Positions 53,378-63,304 of a DNA stretch of 64,000 nt are shown in pieces (position 1 is the stretch's first letter; each line of letters starts with the position of its first letter). Location: assembly GCA_045661345.1 (NCBI GenBank), contig JAZRFM010000036.1, positions 1 through 64,000 of the forward strand, in the 5' to 3' direction. The notes beneath the pieces were generated by a model. That model was not told the DNA's origin. It worked only from the letters and a program-made list of their open reading frames with translations, and made no database searches. The DNA is from RUG12461 sp045661345 (lineage in GTDB: Bacteria > Bacillota > Clostridia > Lachnospirales > Lachnospiraceae). The translations under genes and the position numbers were made by a program.

Positions 53378-54043
53378 ATGAAACTGGAAGAACTGCAGTC
53401 AAAAAACCCCGGCATCCGGATCCTGCCGCTGACGGATCCTTCTTTTTCAGAATATGGAACGGTCATACAGGGTTATTCCTTTACAGATGCCTACCGCGTG
53501 ATGGAGACAAAAGAGATCCCCGCATCCGGCAACACCTACACGGCGTGTGACCCCGATCTGCAGGCACTTCCTCTGGCAACAGAGCTGTCCGAAGGCTTTT
53601 ACGGCGGCATGCCGGTACAGCTGGGCTTCTGCAACGGGAGAGGCACAGGGATGAACGCTCTGGAGTATCATAAAGGAACCGAGGTGGACGGCTGCTGCAC
53701 GGATCTGGTGCTGCTGCTTGCCAAGACCTATGAGATCAGGGGAAACGTGATTCCCTCCGATTGTGTCAAGGCTTATTTTGCTCCGGCCGGGACGGTGGTC
53801 GAGCTTTACGGCACGACACTGCATTATGCGCCCTGCGCTGTTTCGGATGACGGCTTCCGCTGCATCATCGGACTGCCGGAGGGGACGAATGCAGCTCTGC
53901 CGGAAAAACCGGCACCGAGGAACGACGAGGATAAGCTTCTCTGGATGAAAAACAAATGGCTCATCGCTCATAAGGACAGTTCTGAGGCGGCTGACGGAGC
54001 CGTTGCCGGCATCGAAGGCGTCAATATTACGATCCGGCATTAA
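53378..54043 (+). CDS. DUF4867-like (cupin-type) protein
   Basis: 221 aa, soluble. I recognise the overall pattern as the DUF4867 family of Clostridia: MNALEYHKGTEV followed by VELYGTTLHYAPC is a beta-rich, cupin-like pair of motifs in which His and Glu could bind a metal. Members are sometimes near sugar genes, but nothing in this neighbourhood defines a substrate. AGGAGG lies 5 nt upstream of the ATG. Confidence 0.65.
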   Translation: MKLEELQSKNPGIRILPLTDPSFSEYGTVIQGYSFTDAYRVMETKEIPASGNTYTACDPDLQALPLATELSEGFYGGMPVQLGFCNGRGTGMNALEYHKGTEVDGCCTDLVLLLAKTYEIRGNVIPSDCVKAYFAPAGTVVELYGTTLHYAPCAVSDDGFRCIIGLPEGTNAALPEKPAPRNDEDKLLWMKNKWLIAHKDSSEAADGAVAGIEGVNITIRH

Positions 54044-54153
54044 TACCGGGATATGACCGATCCAATCGAGCAGGGTGGATGCAATCCCCTGCTTGCTGCG
54101 AATCCCGCGTCCGGCTTCAGCCGGAATAATCCCATACGCGCCTGTGCAACCAG

Positions 54154-54181
54154 AAAAGGAGGGCTTATGGCCCTCCTTTTT
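54154..54181 (+). terminator. bidirectional terminator after the DUF4867-like gene
   Basis: GGAGGGC TTATG GCCCTCC with TTTTT on the plus side and TTTT on the minus side; it serves both the DUF4867-like gene and the convergent 86-aa gene. Confidence 0.88.
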
Positions 54182-54186
54182 AGATC

Positions 54187-54447
54187 CTATTTTTCCGGCA
54201 GCTTCCTGATGGGAGAAACCACTCTGTTCAGATCCTCATATTTCTCGAACTCCAGAATCTCCACGTTTTTGATGTCTTCCGGTTCATAAACCGTGGAGCC
54301 TCCCACATATTTCAAACGTATCCTGGAAAAATCCGGTTTCTCATCATTGATGGGCTCCTCGGCCACGACACCGATCCCGGTCTTCACATTCCCGTCCTTA
54401 TCCGTAATCCGTATTCTGTGTTCAAACCAGTCTGTGTTAATCTCCAT
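54187..54447 (-). CDS. 86-aa hypothetical protein
   Basis: Soluble, charged, beta-rich (IRITDKDGNVKTGIG, IRLKYVGGSTVYEPEDIKNVEIL). This resembles small SH3- or LSM-like beta proteins, but no family was recognised. The start at 54447 follows a GGGGGAAAGAG stretch. It is downstream of purB by 71 nt and probably in the same transcript. Confidence 0.6.
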   Translation of the reverse strand: MEINTDWFEHRIRITDKDGNVKTGIGVVAEEPINDEKPDFSRIRLKYVGGSTVYEPEDIKNVEILEFEKYEDLNRVVSPIRKLPEK

Positions 54448-54518
54448 GGTCTCTTTCCCCCGAAACACGCTTCCCGATCCGTCTGCTCCGCAGCCGTCCT
54501 TACCTCCCATTCCCCGGG

Positions 54519-55970
54519 TCACACCTTGATTTCAGCCTCGACGCCGAGCTCTGCACGGTTTGCCTCCAATACAGGGCGTACATCATTCTTTAAGAACTGC
54601 TCCACCTGCAGGGGCGCTCTTCCCACATACCGTGCGGGATCCATCACCTCCAGCAGTTCCTCCAGTGTTTTTTTGAACACCGGTCTCGCCGCAATCAGCT
54701 CCAGAAGGTTATTTTCCTTTCCCTCTTTCTTCACGTTCATGCCTGCTTCCATGCTGAGGGTCCGGATCTCCTCGTGCAGATCCTGGCGGTTCCCGCCTTC
54801 CTTCACCGCATCCATCATGATGTTCTCCGTCGCCATGAAGGGCAGCTCCGCAAGCAGGTGCTTCGTGATCACCTTCTCATAGACCACAAGGCCGGAGGTT
54901 ACATTGATACAAAGATCCAGGATCCCGTCCGTCGCAAGGAAGCCCTCTGCCACGGAAAGCCGCTTGTTGGCGGAGTCATCCAGGGTACGTTCAAACCACT
55001 GCACGGCAGAGGTAATCGCCGGATTCAGTGCATCCACCATCACGTAACGGGCGAGGGACGCGATCCGCTCGCTCCGCATCGGATTCCTCTTGTAGGCCAT
55101 GGCCGATGAGCCGATCTGGTTTTTCTCAAAGGGCTCCTCCACCTCTTTCAGATGCTGCAGAAGCCTGATATCATTGCTCATCTTCGTTGCGCTCGCAGCG
55201 ATCCCCGAGAGCACATTGACCACCCGCGTATCCACCTTGCGGGAATAGGTCTGTCCCGACACCGGATAGCAGGATGCAAACCCCATCTTTTTTGCGATCA
55301 TGGGATCAATCCTGTCGATGGTCTCCTGATCCCCGTTAAAAAGCTCCTGAAAGGACGCCTGGGTTCCCGTGGTGCCCTTTGACCCCAGCAGCTTTAAGGA
55401 GCCCCGGACATATTCCAGGTCGGCAAGATCCATGAGAAATTCCTGCAGCCAAAGCGTCGCGCGCTTCCCCACCGTGGTGGGCTGTGCCGGCTGAAAATGC
55501 GTAAACGATAAGGTCGGCAGATCCTTGTATTTCTCCGCGAAATCAGCAAGGGAAGCAATCACGTTGATGAGTTTTTTATGCACCAGATCCAGTGCTTCCT
55601 TCATCAGGATGATGTCCGTGTTGTCCCCCACATAACAGCTCGTCGCGCCGAGGTGAATGATCCCCGCAGCCTTCGGGCACTGCTGCCCGTAGGCATACAC
55701 ATGGCTCATCACATCGTGCCGTACTTCCTTTTCCCTTGCCTTCGCCACATCATAATTAATATCATCCTGATGTGCCTTCAGCTCGTCGATCATCTCCTGT
55801 GTGATAACCGGCTCCCCGTCCTTCGAAAGACCCAGCTCCATTTCCGTTTCCGCCAGAGCGATCCACAGCTTTCGCCAGGTCCGAAACTTCTTGTCCTGAG
55901 AAAAAATGTGCTGCATTTCCCTGCTTGCATACCGCTCTGAAAGCGGACTGATATATCCGTCTGTTCCCAT
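54519..55970 (-). CDS. purB: Adenylosuccinate lyase
   Basis: 483 aa with the fumarase/aspartase-superfamily signature GSSAMAYKRNPMRSERI near 290 and an N-terminal SPLSERYASREM. Catalyses two fumarate-releasing steps of purine synthesis. It follows purF by 87 nt. The length suits the longer clostridial type. Confidence 0.96.
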   Translation of the reverse strand: MGTDGYISPLSERYASREMQHIFSQDKKFRTWRKLWIALAETEMELGLSKDGEPVITQEMIDELKAHQDDINYDVAKAREKEVRHDVMSHVYAYGQQCPKAAGIIHLGATSCYVGDNTDIILMKEALDLVHKKLINVIASLADFAEKYKDLPTLSFTHFQPAQPTTVGKRATLWLQEFLMDLADLEYVRGSLKLLGSKGTTGTQASFQELFNGDQETIDRIDPMIAKKMGFASCYPVSGQTYSRKVDTRVVNVLSGIAASATKMSNDIRLLQHLKEVEEPFEKNQIGSSAMAYKRNPMRSERIASLARYVMVDALNPAITSAVQWFERTLDDSANKRLSVAEGFLATDGILDLCINVTSGLVVYEKVITKHLLAELPFMATENIMMDAVKEGGNRQDLHEEIRTLSMEAGMNVKKEGKENNLLELIAARPVFKKTLEELLEVMDPARYVGRAPLQVEQFLKNDVRPVLEANRAELGVEAEIKV

Positions 55971-56057
55971 TGTATGTTCCCTCTTTTGTACCCCTGTCTG
56001 TTGCCGTGGTTTTATCCGTTCCTGCCTGCTCCCGTCACTTCGTGCTCCCGGAAGGAG

Positions 56058-57566
56058 TCAGGCTCCTCTTGTAAAATCCGTATCCCTGTCATCGTACTCG
56101 CCCCGGATATCCTCCTTCGGGGGGGCCATGGGATAGGTACCCGTAAAGCAGCCGTTACAGATGGGCACACCGCAGACCATTTCGGAAAGGCGCTCCACCC
56201 GCAGATAGCCGAGACTGTCCGCACCGATGATCTTCCGGATCTCCTCCACGGAACGGTTGTATGCGATGAGCTGCTCTCTGGCCGGAATGTCCGTCCCGAA
56301 GTAACATTGCCATAAAAAGGGCGGTGCGCCGACCCTGACATGCACCTCCGTCGCTCCCGCATCCCGGAGCATGCGGACAATCCGGTCCGACGTCGTCCCC
56401 CGGACAATGGAATCATCAATCATGATCACACGCTTGCCCTCCACGGACTCCCGCAGCACATTCAGCTTCACGCGCACGCTGGATTCCCGGCTGGACTGTT
56501 TGGGCTTGATAAAGGTTCTGCCCACATATGTGTTTTTGATGAAAGCCGTCCCGTAGGGTATCCCGGATTCCATGGCATAGCCCATGGCAGCGGCGTTGCC
56601 GGACTCCGGCACACCCACCACCAGATCCGCCTCCACCGGGGAATCCATGGCCAGAAACCGTCCCGCACGGATCCGGGATTCATAGACCCCCACCCCGTCA
56701 AAACGGGTATCCGGTCTGGCAAAATAGATGTATTCAAAGACACAGCGCGCCTGCTTCTCCGCCGGGATCGCCATGGTCATGTCCGAAGTAATCCCCTCCT
56801 CCGGAGAGATGGTCACGACCTCCCCCGGCAGGACATCCCGGACAAACTCCGCATCGATGGTCTCCAGCGCACAGGTCTCGGAGGTCAGAATGTAAGCATT
56901 ATCCCTTTTCCCGATGACCAGAGGCTTGAACCCGTAAGGATCTCTGGCGCCGATGAGCTTTCTGGGGCTCATCACCACAAGGGCATATGCCCCCTTCAGT
57001 TTCTGGCAGGCACGGCGCACGGCTTCCTCCGCGGTTTTGGAGTTTAAGCGCTCCCTTGCGATATGATAGGCGATCACTTCCGAGTCAATGGTCGTCTGAA
57101 AGATCGCGCCGGTATACTCCAGATCCTTGCGAAGCTCATTCGCATTGATCAGGTTTCCATTGTGGGCAAGGGCCAGGGTGCCCTTGACATAATTCAAAAC
57201 GAGGGGCTGCGCGTTTTCGATGGTGGAGGAACCGGCCGTGGAATAACGGACATGTCCCACACCAAGGTCTCCCCGCACGGTCTCAAAGTCATCCGGGGAA
57301 AACACCTCGTTGACAAGACCCATGTCCTTTCTCGCCTTTACGGCACGCTTCGGTCCGTCGGTATTCGAGACGGCGATCCCGGCACTCTCCTGCCCGCGAT
57401 GCTGCAGCGCAAACAATCCGTAATAGATGGAGGATGCCACATCGTTTCCGTCAAAATCATACATGCCGAAAACGCCGCATTCCTCATGGGGCTTGTCCTC
57501 AAACAAAAATCCTTTTCCTGCACCGGAAAACTCCTCCGGCATTTCAAAGATGCGATGTTCACTCAT
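56058..57566 (-). CDS. purF: Amidophosphoribosyltransferase
   Basis: 502 aa. The glutaminase nucleophile is the Cys of HEECGVFGMYDF (C30), implying cleavage of a ~29-residue propeptide, longer than in Bacillus. The PRPP loop is VIMIDDSIVRGTTSDRI. Cysteines in the C-terminal region (VCGVPICNGCF) suit the Fe-S-containing Bacillus type. First committed step of purine synthesis; ATGA overlap with purC. Confidence 0.97.
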   Translation of the reverse strand: MSEHRIFEMPEEFSGAGKGFLFEDKPHEECGVFGMYDFDGNDVASSIYYGLFALQHRGQESAGIAVSNTDGPKRAVKARKDMGLVNEVFSPDDFETVRGDLGVGHVRYSTAGSSTIENAQPLVLNYVKGTLALAHNGNLINANELRKDLEYTGAIFQTTIDSEVIAYHIARERLNSKTAEEAVRRACQKLKGAYALVVMSPRKLIGARDPYGFKPLVIGKRDNAYILTSETCALETIDAEFVRDVLPGEVVTISPEEGITSDMTMAIPAEKQARCVFEYIYFARPDTRFDGVGVYESRIRAGRFLAMDSPVEADLVVGVPESGNAAAMGYAMESGIPYGTAFIKNTYVGRTFIKPKQSSRESSVRVKLNVLRESVEGKRVIMIDDSIVRGTTSDRIVRMLRDAGATEVHVRVGAPPFLWQCYFGTDIPAREQLIAYNRSVEEIRKIIGADSLGYLRVERLSEMVCGVPICNGCFTGTYPMAPPKEDIRGEYDDRDTDFTRGA

Positions 57567-58438
57567 GAAACAAATGCCTTTCCGGTCAGCAGCTGATATG
57601 CCTCACGGTATTTTGCAACCGTCTTCTCCACGATGTCTGCCGGAAGCCTGTAGTCCGCCTCCGGATGCGCTTTCAGATAATCCCGTACAAACTGTTTGTC
57701 AAAGGAGGGCTGTCCCTGTCCCGGCTGGTAGGACGCCGCCGGCCAGAACCGGCTGCTGTCCGGGGTCAGCATCTCGTCTCCCAGCACCACCCCGCCGTTT
57801 TCATCCAGTCCGAATTCAAATTTGGTGTCCGCGATGATGATGCCCTTTTCTCTGGCGTAATCCGCACACTTTTTGTAAAGCGCGATGGTCAGATCCCGGA
57901 TCTGCTCCGCGTACTGCGCGCCCTTTCCGGGATACTGCTTCTCCAGCAATGTGACACTCTCATCAAAGGTGATGTGTTCATCATGGAGTCCCAGCTCCGC
58001 CTTCGTCGTCGGTGTGTAGATCGGCTCCGGGAGCTTGTCGGATTCCCGCAGTCCCTCCGGCAGCGCGATGCCGCAGACCTTGCCGCTCTCCTGATAGCTT
58101 GCCCAGCCTGTTCCCGTGATATAGCCCCGGACAATACATTCGATGGGCAGCATGGAAAGCTTTTTGCATTTCATGCTGCGACCTTCAAAACGGTCGTTTT
58201 GGAAAAACGCCGGCAGATCTGCAGTCTCCGTGGACTCCATGTGGTTTTTCACCACATCAGCCGTAAACGTAAACCAGAACTTTGACATCTGTGTCAGAAT
58301 CTTTCCCTTGTCCGGCACATCGTTTTTCAAAATCACGTCAAAGGCCGAGATCCGGTCCGTCGCAACAATCAAAAGGCTTTCCGAAAGGTCATAGACCTCC
58401 CTTACCTTTCCTTCCTTAAATGGCCTGTATTCCTGCAT
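57563..58438 (-). CDS. purC: SAICAR synthetase
   Basis: 291 aa: EGKVREVYDLSESLLIVATDR at the start, ECIVRGYITGTGW and IIADTKFEFGLDE motifs. Joins CAIR and aspartate. The start at 58438 follows GGGAGG; the next gene purF overlaps by 4 bp. Confidence 0.97.
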   Translation of the reverse strand: MQEYRPFKEGKVREVYDLSESLLIVATDRISAFDVILKNDVPDKGKILTQMSKFWFTFTADVVKNHMESTETADLPAFFQNDRFEGRSMKCKKLSMLPIECIVRGYITGTGWASYQESGKVCGIALPEGLRESDKLPEPIYTPTTKAELGLHDEHITFDESVTLLEKQYPGKGAQYAEQIRDLTIALYKKCADYAREKGIIIADTKFEFGLDENGGVVLGDEMLTPDSSRFWPAASYQPGQGQPSFDKQFVRDYLKAHPEADYRLPADIVEKTVAKYREAYQLLTGKAFVS

Positions 58439-58458
58439 CCTATCCTCCCGCACAAATC

Positions 58459-60000
58459 TTATTTTCTGATCAGCAGAGACTCTCCCGTCATCTCCGCCGG
58501 TTTCTCCATGCCCATCATCTCGATCATGGTCGGAATGATATCACTGAGCCGGCCGCCTTCCTTTAATGTATAGGCCGGATCATAATGAAACAGGACAAAG
58601 GGCACGGGATTCGTGGTATGCGCCGTGTGCGGAAGCCCTGTGGTATAATCGATCATCTGATCCGCGTTGCCGTGATCCGCGCACAGGAACATCTGTCCAT
58701 CCACCTCCAGCAGCGCATCCATTGCCCTGCCCACACACTCGTCCACTGCCTCGATGGCCTTTACGGCTGCCGGAATCACACCGGTATGCCCCACCATATC
58801 CGGGTTTGCAAAGTTGATGATGATCACATCGTATTTCAGGGAACGGATCGCCTCGCAAAGCCTGTCGCATACTTCATAAGCGCTCATCTCCGGCTGGAGG
58901 TCATAGGTGGCCACCTTCGGGGACTTCACCAGGATCCGGTCCTCGCCCTCATTCGGCTCCTCCACGCCGCCGTTGAAGAAGAAAGTCACATGTGCGTATT
59001 TCTCGGTCTCCGCAATCCGTGCCTGCTTCATGCCGTGTGCCGCGAGATACTCACCGAAGGTGTTTTTCAGTTCCACCTTCTTAAAAGCAACCTCCTTGTT
59101 CGGAATCGTCACATCATAATCCGTGAAGCAGATGTAATGCACCTTCTTGCGCGGCCCGCGGTCAAACCCGTCAAATTCGTCCAGGCAGAAGGTCTTTGTG
59201 ATCTCTCTCGCCCTGTCGGGACGGAAGTTGTAAAAAATAATGGTATCCAGGTCCTGAATGAGACCAATGGGTGTAGCGTCTTTTTCGATGACGGTGGGCA
59301 GCATGAATTCATCCGTCACGTCGGCATCATAGGAAGCCTGCACGGCTGCCACGGGGTCTGTGGCACGCACCCCTTCCCCCTTTGTCAGCGCCAGATAGGA
59401 CTTCTCGATCCGATCCCACCGGTTGTCACGATCCATCGCATAATACCGTCCGTGGATGGATGCGATCTCACCGACACCGATTTCCTGCATCTTCGCAACC
59501 AGCTCCTCCATAAAGCCCCTGGCGGAAGTGGGCGGCGTATCACGGCCGTCCAGGAAGCAGTGGATATAAACCTTTTTCTGCTCCTCACGCTTCATGAGCT
59601 CAAGCAATCCGAAGAGGTGCTCGATATGGCTGTGCACACCACCAGGACCCAGAAGCCCGTAGATATGCACGGCAGCATCGTTCTTTTTCGCACTGGCGAT
59701 CCCCTCCAGCAGCACCTGGTTTTTGAAAAAGTCTCCATCCGTGATCTCTTTGCTGATCCTTGTCAGCTCCTGATAGACCACACGCCCCGCGCCCATATTC
59801 ATATGACCGACCTCGGAGTTGCCCATCTGCCCGTCCGGCAGACCCACCGCAAGTCCGGATGCATAGCCCTTTACGCAGGGGTTCTCTTTCATCAGCTTGT
59901 CCAGGTTGGGTTTCTTTGCCATGGCAATGGCATTCCCCTCGGTTTTTTCATTGATCCCGTATCCGTCCAGGATCATCAGTACGGTTGGCTTTTTACCCAT
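58459..60000 (-). CDS. gpmI: 2,3-bisphosphoglycerate-independent phosphoglycerate mutase
   Basis: 513 aa, alkaline-phosphatase superfamily: the catalytic serine lies in GNSEVGHMNMGAGR, and metal ligands in MILDGYG and CADHGNADQM. Interconverts 2- and 3-phosphoglycerate in glycolysis, manganese dependent. The start at 60000 has AAAGGAG upstream and follows the promoter at 60066-60094. Confidence 0.97.
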   Translation of the reverse strand: MGKKPTVLMILDGYGINEKTEGNAIAMAKKPNLDKLMKENPCVKGYASGLAVGLPDGQMGNSEVGHMNMGAGRVVYQELTRISKEITDGDFFKNQVLLEGIASAKKNDAAVHIYGLLGPGGVHSHIEHLFGLLELMKREEQKKVYIHCFLDGRDTPPTSARGFMEELVAKMQEIGVGEIASIHGRYYAMDRDNRWDRIEKSYLALTKGEGVRATDPVAAVQASYDADVTDEFMLPTVIEKDATPIGLIQDLDTIIFYNFRPDRAREITKTFCLDEFDGFDRGPRKKVHYICFTDYDVTIPNKEVAFKKVELKNTFGEYLAAHGMKQARIAETEKYAHVTFFFNGGVEEPNEGEDRILVKSPKVATYDLQPEMSAYEVCDRLCEAIRSLKYDVIIINFANPDMVGHTGVIPAAVKAIEAVDECVGRAMDALLEVDGQMFLCADHGNADQMIDYTTGLPHTAHTTNPVPFVLFHYDPAYTLKEGGRLSDIIPTMIEMMGMEKPAEMTGESLLIRK

Positions 60001-60065
60001 AGTCTTATAAACTCCTTTATCTGCGGGCTCACAACAGCCCGGTTTTGTGTGCAAGATTCGTTTCC

Positions 60066-60094
60066 ATTCTATAGCATCGGACGGTTTTTTTCAA
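60066..60094 (-). promoter_or_regulatory. promoter of gpmI (and probably purC-purF-purB)
   Basis: Minus strand: TTGAAA, 17 bp, TAGAAT. The leader contains a small GGGCT/AGCCC hairpin. Confidence 0.75.
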
Positions 60095-60127
60095 CCGAAC
60101 CTTCCGCCCCTCAGGCAGGTGTCCGCC

Positions 60128-61795
60128 TCAGTATCCCCACCAGCCGTCATCCATCTCCTCATACCCGGCCCAGTCATCCGCCGGTTCATAGGAACCGTAC
60201 CCGCTGTCTCCCGGTTCCTCGTAAGGGTACCAGTCGTCCGCCGAATCCTCATAGTAGTAGTACCGGTCTTCATATTCGTCGTAGTAGCCCTCCACATCCG
60301 CTTCCTCGTCGTAGAAGTACAGCACGCCGTCTTCGAACAGATACCAGAGGCCGTCCTCATAGTCATAGGTCCAATCTCCCGACTCTTCGCAGACCTCACC
60401 CTCCTCTCCTTCGACGCAGTCCCAGCCTTCCCAGGAATTCTCGAAGTTGTCGTAGTCATAGTAGTTGTCCGCATCCGCATCCGAGACAAAATTCGAGAGC
60501 CACTCGATGTACTCCTGATCAATGCCGATCGCCCCGTACACGTCCTGCAGCAGCTCGTAAAAAAAGTACTCTCCGTAAGGAAGGGAAACCGCGATGCCTG
60601 TCAGCTCGTTCTTATCCGTGGTATGACCGCAATAGGTCACGCAGGATTTCAGACTCTGTATCAGTTTGGCGGCGAGGTCACTTTCCTTGTCCACGCTTTC
60701 CACAATCGCCAGCACGTCGCTGATATAGTAGTCCTCCAGTGTCACATTGCTCTCATCATCGCCCCATTCCGCGCGGCTCCCGTTTCTGCCCCCCTTTTTT
60801 GCGACATGCTTCTTGCTGAAGTTGGTCGTCAACAACGCTTCTTCATTTTGATAGGCATAAGCAATCCAGTCGGCAAGGAGCTGCCGGGCCGCCGACAGCT
60901 TAAAGAGTCCGACGCAGGAGGAGTCCCCGTATTCACTCAGCTCATTTGCCTGGATCAGCTTGTCGATAATGGCCTTCCCCAGCACCGGCGTGGAGATCCC
61001 CGGATCCTTTTCCAGCATCCCCATCCATTCCGTATAGTCCCAGCCGAGGGAGGACTCAAAATCCTCCGACAGGACGGCATAGTCGCAGAAAGACGAAAGG
61101 GCGTAGCAGGTTTCCACCCCGGCCATAATACAGCAGTCCATCCCGATCAGGTCAAAATGAAGAGCAGGGTGTTCCGCAAAGGCATCCACAATCCTGTCGA
61201 TGGTCAGACTTGCTTCCTCCCCCTGCCATTCGTCATAGCCGAAGCCGTAAACGGGTCCGCCGCCGTGATCCCAGAAAATAAAAAGATACCGGTCCGCCGG
61301 ATACTTTTCCCCGCAAAACCCGATAAACTCGGACAGGGTCTCTTCACTGGTACAGTCCAGCTGTCCCAGGTCATCCCGCACCAGAATCAGATCATGATCC
61401 CGGATTTCCCATGTCTGTGCCGTGTCGGCAGAAACCAGATTGTTGTGCCACTTTTTTGTCCCCATGGTCTGGATGATGACATTGGCATTCTCCCCGACCC
61501 CGGAGGAAAGCATCTCGGTAATATCGTCCGTGGCACAGCCGTTGTCGCTTTCCAGATCGGATCCGTTCATATAGACCATTACTGTCGCGGATTTGGCGCC
61601 CGTACCCGGGTGGGGAAGATTGATCCCTCCGGCCGTCTCTGCGCTTTCCGGGATCTCCCCCTGGGTTTGCCCTGCCTCCTCCCCGGAGCCTTCCTCCTTC
61701 AACAGGATATCAAGAAGGGAACAGGATGTGAAAGAAAGGGCAAGCACTGCCGCTGTCAACCCGGCGCATATGGATTTGATCACTTTTTTCTGCAT
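60128..61795 (-). CDS. Clostripain-family (C11) lipoprotein-like protease with acidic aromatic tail
   Basis: About 555 aa. The signal peptide ends in FTSC (Cys25), a slightly atypical lipobox. The C11 fold shows VMVYMNGSDLE, the catalytic His in FIFWDHGGGP (H177) and the catalytic Cys in IGMDCCIMAG (C222 by alignment with the DxCxM motif). The last ~105 residues are low complexity: Asp, Glu, Tyr, Trp and Gly (for example DRYYYYEDSADDWYPY). This tail is atypical for the family and may bind cations or cell wall. The start is one of two adjacent ATGs. It lies 10 nt after hydG. Confidence 0.88.
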   Translation of the reverse strand: MQKKVIKSICAGLTAAVLALSFTSCSLLDILLKEEGSGEEAGQTQGEIPESAETAGGINLPHPGTGAKSATVMVYMNGSDLESDNGCATDDITEMLSSGVGENANVIIQTMGTKKWHNNLVSADTAQTWEIRDHDLILVRDDLGQLDCTSEETLSEFIGFCGEKYPADRYLFIFWDHGGGPVYGFGYDEWQGEEASLTIDRIVDAFAEHPALHFDLIGMDCCIMAGVETCYALSSFCDYAVLSEDFESSLGWDYTEWMGMLEKDPGISTPVLGKAIIDKLIQANELSEYGDSSCVGLFKLSAARQLLADWIAYAYQNEEALLTTNFSKKHVAKKGGRNGSRAEWGDDESNVTLEDYYISDVLAIVESVDKESDLAAKLIQSLKSCVTYCGHTTDKNELTGIAVSLPYGEYFFYELLQDVYGAIGIDQEYIEWLSNFVSDADADNYYDYDNFENSWEGWDCVEGEEGEVCEESGDWTYDYEDGLWYLFEDGVLYFYDEEADVEGYYDEYEDRYYYYEDSADDWYPYEEPGDSGYGSYEPADDWAGYEEMDDGWWGY

Positions 61796-61805
61796 CATCA
61801 GTTCC

Positions 61806-63224
61806 TTAGAAGCGGAAATCCCGCCCCTCCCCGTTTCTGATCTGAGAGAGCTCATCCTTCACCTTTGCAAGCACTTTGGGATTTGTGATGTCTGCAAAAT
61901 TGCGCTCGATCAGTGCCTCTCCGATCTTCTTTGTATCCTCCGACGCATAGTCCGAAAGATACTCCTCCAGTGTCAGCAGCGCATTCGGCAGACAGCAGTT
62001 CTGGATCTGCTTTGCCTTGCAAAGCGCCATAAACCGGTCTCCCGTGCGGCCCTCCCGGTAGCATGCCGTGCAAAAAGAGGGCACATAGTCCTTTTCCATC
62101 AGCCATCGCACCACCTCATCCAGAGACCGTGTATCCGACACTTCAAACTGCGCCGTGTCCTCCGGCCGCTCCTCCTCGGTATAGCCGCCGACGGAGGTGC
62201 GGGATCCCCCGGAAATCTGGGAGATTCCAAGCTCCAGCACCCTTTCTCTGGAAACCTGGGATTCTCTGGTGGACACGATCATGCCGGTGTAAGGCACCGC
62301 AATCCGGATGCAGGCCACAAGCTTCGCAAAGGTTTCATCATCAATGGCATCGGAAAAAGCCCCCACATCAATGTCATCCGCAGGGCATACCCGCGGAACG
62401 GAAATGGTATGGGGCCCGACCCCGTAAACCGCCTCCAGATGCTCCGCATGCATCAGGAGTCCGGCAAACTCATACCGGTATTTTTCCAGACCGAACAGGA
62501 CTCCCAGCCCCACGTCATCAATGCCCCCCGCCATGGCACGGTCCATTGCCTCGGTATGGTAAGCGTAGTCACTTTTCGGTCCCGTGGGATGGAGCTTGCG
62601 GTAGGAGGCCGCATGGTAGGTCTCCTGAAACAGAATGTAGGTGCCGATGCCGGCGTCATGAAGTTTCCGGTAGTTTTCCTCCGTCGTGGCCGCGATGTTG
62701 ACATTTACGCGGCGGATCGCGCCGTTCCTATGCCTGACGTCGTAAATCGTCTGAATGCTTTCCAGGATATATTCGATGGGATTGTTTTTGGGATCCTCTC
62801 CCGCCTCGATGGCCAGCCGCTTATGCCCCATATCCTGCAGGGCGATCACCTCCTGCCTGATTTCCTCCTGGGACAGCTTGCGCCGCGGGATGGTTTTGTT
62901 TTTGCTGTGATAAGGACAATACGTGCATCCGTTGATGCAGTAATTGGACAGATAAAGGGGGGCAAACAGCACGATGCGGTTTCCGTAAAAATCCTGTTTG
63001 ATCTTTTTGGCCAGGGTAAAAATCTCCCGGTTCTTCTCCGGGATCGTACATGCAAGAAGCACGGATGCTTCCCTGTGGTCAAGTCCCTTTTCCTCCCGTG
63101 CTTTCGCAAGGATCTCCGTGATCAGTGCCTGATTGTCTTTGTTTTCCCCGGCATATTGGAGGGTTTTTACGATCTCTTCGTCCTGCAAAAACTCCTCTGC
63201 CGCGCCGGAACCTACCTGATACAT
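61806..63224 (-). CDS. hydG: [FeFe]-hydrogenase maturase HydG
   Basis: 472 aa radical SAM enzyme with C96-x3-C100-x2-C103 (CINGCTYC) and the C-terminal second cluster site CTAC plus a Cys 22 residues on (NCCLPNAL). Splits tyrosine to supply CO and cyanide for the H-cluster. hydE and hydF are not in this window. The length and the C-terminal cluster distinguish it from ThiH. Confidence 0.93.
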   Translation of the reverse strand: MYQVGSGAAEEFLQDEEIVKTLQYAGENKDNQALITEILAKAREEKGLDHREASVLLACTIPEKNREIFTLAKKIKQDFYGNRIVLFAPLYLSNYCINGCTYCPYHSKNKTIPRRKLSQEEIRQEVIALQDMGHKRLAIEAGEDPKNNPIEYILESIQTIYDVRHRNGAIRRVNVNIAATTEENYRKLHDAGIGTYILFQETYHAASYRKLHPTGPKSDYAYHTEAMDRAMAGGIDDVGLGVLFGLEKYRYEFAGLLMHAEHLEAVYGVGPHTISVPRVCPADDIDVGAFSDAIDDETFAKLVACIRIAVPYTGMIVSTRESQVSRERVLELGISQISGGSRTSVGGYTEEERPEDTAQFEVSDTRSLDEVVRWLMEKDYVPSFCTACYREGRTGDRFMALCKAKQIQNCCLPNALLTLEEYLSDYASEDTKKIGEALIERNFADITNPKVLAKVKDELSQIRNGEGRDFRF

Positions 63225-63254
63225 AGTATGTCACCTCAAAGCTTTCCCTGTATA

Positions 63255-63287
63255 CCGGGGGAAGTGCTCCTGCCTTTCATCCCCCGG
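63255..63287 (-). other. 7-bp GC inverted repeat between metY and hydG
   Basis: CCGGGGG and CCCCCGG separated by 19 nt, with no T-run; possibly a processing hairpin. Confidence 0.3.
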
Positions 63288-63304
63288 CATCTTTGTCTTT
63301 GGTC

